A DNA stretch of 64,000 nucleotides from Mesostigma viride (taxonomy: Eukaryota > Streptophyta > Mesostigmatophyceae > Mesostigmatales > Mesostigmataceae), in NCBI GenBank assembly GCA_009746045.1, contig RPFO01000213.1:3784956-3848955 (forward strand), given 5' to 3'. Positions 62,101 through 64,000 of this stretch are shown here, piece by piece. The notes beneath the pieces were generated by a model. The model saw only the letters and a list, made by a program, of their open reading frames with translations, made no database searches and was not told where the DNA came from. The number at the start of each line of letters is the position of its first letter. Position 1 is the first letter of the stretch. The position numbers were made by a program, and so were the translations under genes.

Positions 62101-63727
62101 AACAGTGTCAGGCATCAACCCTGCAGTTCGCTTGCCAACCAGCTGCAACCATAGCAAGAATGAAACCTGAGTACCCCTATGTACCTATCAAACGGGCAGA
62201 TACACCGCACCCCTAGCAAACTCACTCTGCAGGTCAAAGTTGCGGAGCGTCTGGTTTGTCGTCAGCACGTGCGCCAGGTGCATCATGCCCACAGTGCCCA
62301 GGGGGTTGCCTGGACAGGGCGTGTGAGAGGATTGTGGGAAAACCAGGTGAGGGGTTAGTACAGGTTCCCAGCAAGGACAGCCTGGAAGAGACGTCTACGA
62401 GATAAAGTGATAGGTGGCTTGCTGTGGGTGTTATCGCGGCTTTCATAGACGTCAATGAAAAAAGAGATTAGTTGGGTTTTCGCATGTGCCTAATCATGGC
62501 AATAGCCTGGAATATAATAGGCGAAGAAAAATAGCGAGCTCGTGTTCATGCCAAATCAGTTGCCTGGACCGGGGGAGCAGATCCATGGAAAAACAAACAG
62601 CAGGAAACGCGGAAGGGGGTAAAATGACTCACACACACGCCTTGGTTTGCCACTCTAGCTGGTTCAGTTGGCAGGGTGAACCGTAGGCAAAGCCTTCATG
62701 GTGCCACAGCAACATGCACAGGGCGCCCTCCTGAGAAAACGGTGGCCCCACCTGAGTGCCTTGCACGGTCAGCTACTGGAAACTTTGGCCGACTGTGACG
62801 AGCCTGGGGCCCCCGATGACACGAAATGACACGAAATGACACGACATGCCCTGCCCTGCCCTGCCCTGCCCTGCCCTGCCCTGCCCTGCCCTGCCCTGCC
62901 CTGCCCTGCCCTGCCCTGCCCTGCCCTGCCCTGCCCTGCCCTGCCCTGCCCTGCCCTGCCCTGCCCTGCCCTGCCCTGCCCTGCCCTGCCCTGCCCTGCC
63001 CTGCCCTGCCCTGCCCTGCCCTGCCCTGCCGTGCCGTGCCGTGCCGTGCCCTGCCCTGCCCTGCCCTGCCCTGCCCTGCCCTGCCCTGCCCTGCCCTGCC
63101 CTGCCCTGCCCTGCCCTGCCCTGCCCTGCCCTGCCCTGCCCTGCCGTGCCGTGCCGTGCCGTGCCGTGCCATGACATGACATGACGTGCCATGACATGAC
63201 ATGACGTGACGTGATGCGAAAGGGCTTCCCCCAACCATGTCGGAGGCATAAGCAGGCCGGAAGCTCCCGCTGCTAGCGTTGCTGATGTCACCGGGCCTGG
63301 GGCTTCCACTAAGAAAACCACGACACACCACAAGTGCGTAACTCTGGGGCCCACTGCTTACACGGTGACGGAAATAGGACAGCCCGCCAACATTCCATGT
63401 TGTGCATAGAATACCTTGTACAGTATGCATTCACACGTGTGAAGGCAGCACGCAGTAGAACGTCACCATCCTCCACGTTGTATACAGGACTCGGAAAGCA
63501 CGCTAGGGTGCGTCCGGGCCTCCCAACGGGTGCATTTGTATACTTTTTGACATCGTTGCGACACGTTTCACATTGGTAGAGCAAGACATATGTTATGGTC
63601 TCCTCATATTATATATTCATGGCGGGTGGCCACCCATACTCACCGGAGAGGCTAAGGGAAACAAGCGACGAGTTTCGCTTCAAGCCCCGACAAAGCAGCA
63701 GGCAGTCGTCCCCGTTCAGCTTGTTGT
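52878..63727 (-). CDS. RI-type leucine-rich repeat protein, ten exons seen, 5' end outside the window
   Basis: Minus-strand exons: 63727-63644, 62309-62226, 61227-61135, 60409-60323, 58608-58525, 57402-57319, 56016-55933, 54588-54505, 53800-53717, 52973-52878. Seven are 84 bases, the others 87, 93 and 96. All begin after AG and end before GT in phase 1, so each adds whole residues. Each encodes one repeat of the form GNxxGDEGxxxLAxxLxxNxxLxxLDLxG, for example [40 protein letters not shown] and [15 protein letters not shown]. This is the 28-29-residue ribonuclease-inhibitor class found in NLR, RNH1 and RanGAP proteins and forms a horseshoe for protein binding. No nucleotide-binding or other effector domain is in the window. 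The start lies right of 63.7 kb and the end left of 52.9 kb, perhaps beyond the piggyBac element. Additional weaker repeat exons may exist near 61000-61030 and 62640-62760. Confidence 0.85.
53083..53164. repeat. (GT)n microsatellite
   Basis: About 40 GT units in an intron of the LRR gene. Confidence 0.95.
53207..53345. repeat. 34-36-bp tandem repeat, four copies
   Basis: Unit tgtggggggggagggtcaga followed by taagctcgtgtgcc. The G run varies in length between copies. Confidence 0.9.
54615..54800. repeat. degenerate repeat around the word agcggat
   Basis: agcggat, agtggat, aattggat and acgtggat recur about every 25-35 bases with tgt/tta spacers, in the intron upstream of the LRR exon 54505-54588. 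Confidence 0.6.
54905..55040. repeat. tandem repeat of about 49 bp, three copies
   Basis: Unit ctggcgctgcgctcgcccta then tgtacccatccatcgcttgaca. Inter-copy changes include a ttcccccac variant in the middle unit. Confidence 0.85.
56701..57016. repeat. (CCCA)n followed by (CCAT)n
   Basis: About 52 units of ccca switch at 56909 to about 26 units of ccat, a one-base change in the tetramer. Long Pro/Thr/His frames (plus) and Trp/Gly/Val or Met/Asp/Gly/Trp frames (minus) are artefacts. Confidence 0.97.
57409..58136. repeat. 56-bp minisatellite, 13 copies
   Basis: Unit gagggggtggttaccacagg then agcgccatacaagacaagta and cgaaagtaacaaaaat. The first two copies are 54 bases (lacking gc). It ends seven bases from the acceptor of LRR exon 57319-57402, and on the minus strand each unit repeats the CCTGTGGTAACCACCCCCTC stretch that forms the pyrimidine tract in front of that exon. 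Confidence 0.95.
59045..59335 (+). mobile_element. diverged copy of the element also seen at 1010-1160
   Basis: Shares gactgcgtcatgtggg, taggaacct, cacagtgaggagggaaggcg and cctctctcactg with the reverse complement of 1030-1165. The (TTAA)n is missing here; the hairpin is reduced to gactgcgtcatgtg. Confidence 0.5.
59336..60320. other. intron DNA of the LRR gene, nothing recognised
   Basis: 1.7 kb separates LRR exons 58608 and 60323 apart from the element copy. An AT-rich stretch (59930-60130) and no further repeat exon were seen. Confidence 0.5.
62847..63170. repeat. (CCTGC)n pentanucleotide satellite, about 65 units
   Basis: ccctg pentamers with two short blocks of cgtgc (63029-63045 and 63144-63170), flanked by acgaaatgac and catgacatga relatives, in the intron between the first two LRR exons. 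Ala/Leu/Pro/Cys and Gly/Arg/Ala/Gln frames are artefacts. Confidence 0.97.
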
Positions 63728-64000
63728 CTGCGCGTGGACAGGCAGAGGGGCAAGCACAGAAGTAACACAGGCGTCTGTCACCTGTCAGGCAGCTCCTTGT
63801 TCCCTGCCCTTTGGAATGGGTTGCATTGCACGTCGCGGCCGCGTGTATATTCGCAGGCCAACCCTCGTCCCCGGTGACAGACAGTACAGCAACATTTATG
63901 TGGGGTTGTCCACATACTATTCAGTCGACAAAAAACTACACACCACTCTATCACAAATAATAGACTCTCTTGATACTATAAATATTTAGTAGATCTATTA

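Noticed and set aside
62640-62762. Possible extra LRR exon ([14 protein letters not shown])
   Set aside because: Weak repeat pattern and no convincing donor in the right phase.

Overview
This is eukaryotic nuclear DNA. Genes are split by GT-AG introns, introns are kilobases long and full of satellites, and about half of the window is transposable elements, mostly dead. There are no operons, Shine-Dalgarno sites, rRNA or tRNA genes that I can see. The best lineage clue is the geranylgeranyltransferase-I beta subunit reconstructed here: its C-terminal blocks and short tail resemble plant rather than animal versions, so a green-lineage alga with a large, repeat-rich genome is my best guess. The species cannot be fixed from the sequence.

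Layout. 0-3.3 kb: 5' part of a minus-strand gene for a membrane-anchored protein of unknown function. 4-24.3 kb: a transposon graveyard. It holds a TA-flanked MITE (3981-4548), a nearly full-length L1-like LINE on the minus strand (about 5.3-11.7 kb), relics of at least two other non-LTR elements, and three copies of one 1,699-bp piggyBac-like non-autonomous element, one nested inside another. 25.5-26.2 kb: relic of a retroelement ending in a hairpin plus (TTAA)n. 26.4-41.9 kb: the GGTase-I beta gene, ten exons on the minus strand, with introns carrying six large satellite arrays and a 5'-truncated LINE with a 17-bp target duplication. 42.9-44.2 kb: an intronless, divergently transcribed TPR co-chaperone-like gene with a C-terminal membrane anchor. 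44.5-44.7 kb: last exon of an unidentified minus-strand gene. 45-48 kb and 52.2-52.5 kb: more (TTAA)n-tailed retroelement pieces. 48.5-52.0 kb: a complete but frameshifted piggyBac transposon with TTAA duplications. 52.9-63.7 kb: minus-strand gene encoding ribonuclease-inhibitor-type leucine-rich repeats, one repeat per 84-96-bp phase-1 exon; it continues out of the window at the right end.

Host genes: the GGTase-I beta subunit would prenylate CaaX proteins together with an alpha subunit not seen here; the TPR protein would dock Hsp70/Hsp90 C-termini at a membrane; the LRR protein is of the NLR/RNH1-like solenoid type. Nothing links them functionally. They are islands in repetitive DNA. Very long single-residue or short-period open frames are translations of microsatellites, not genes.
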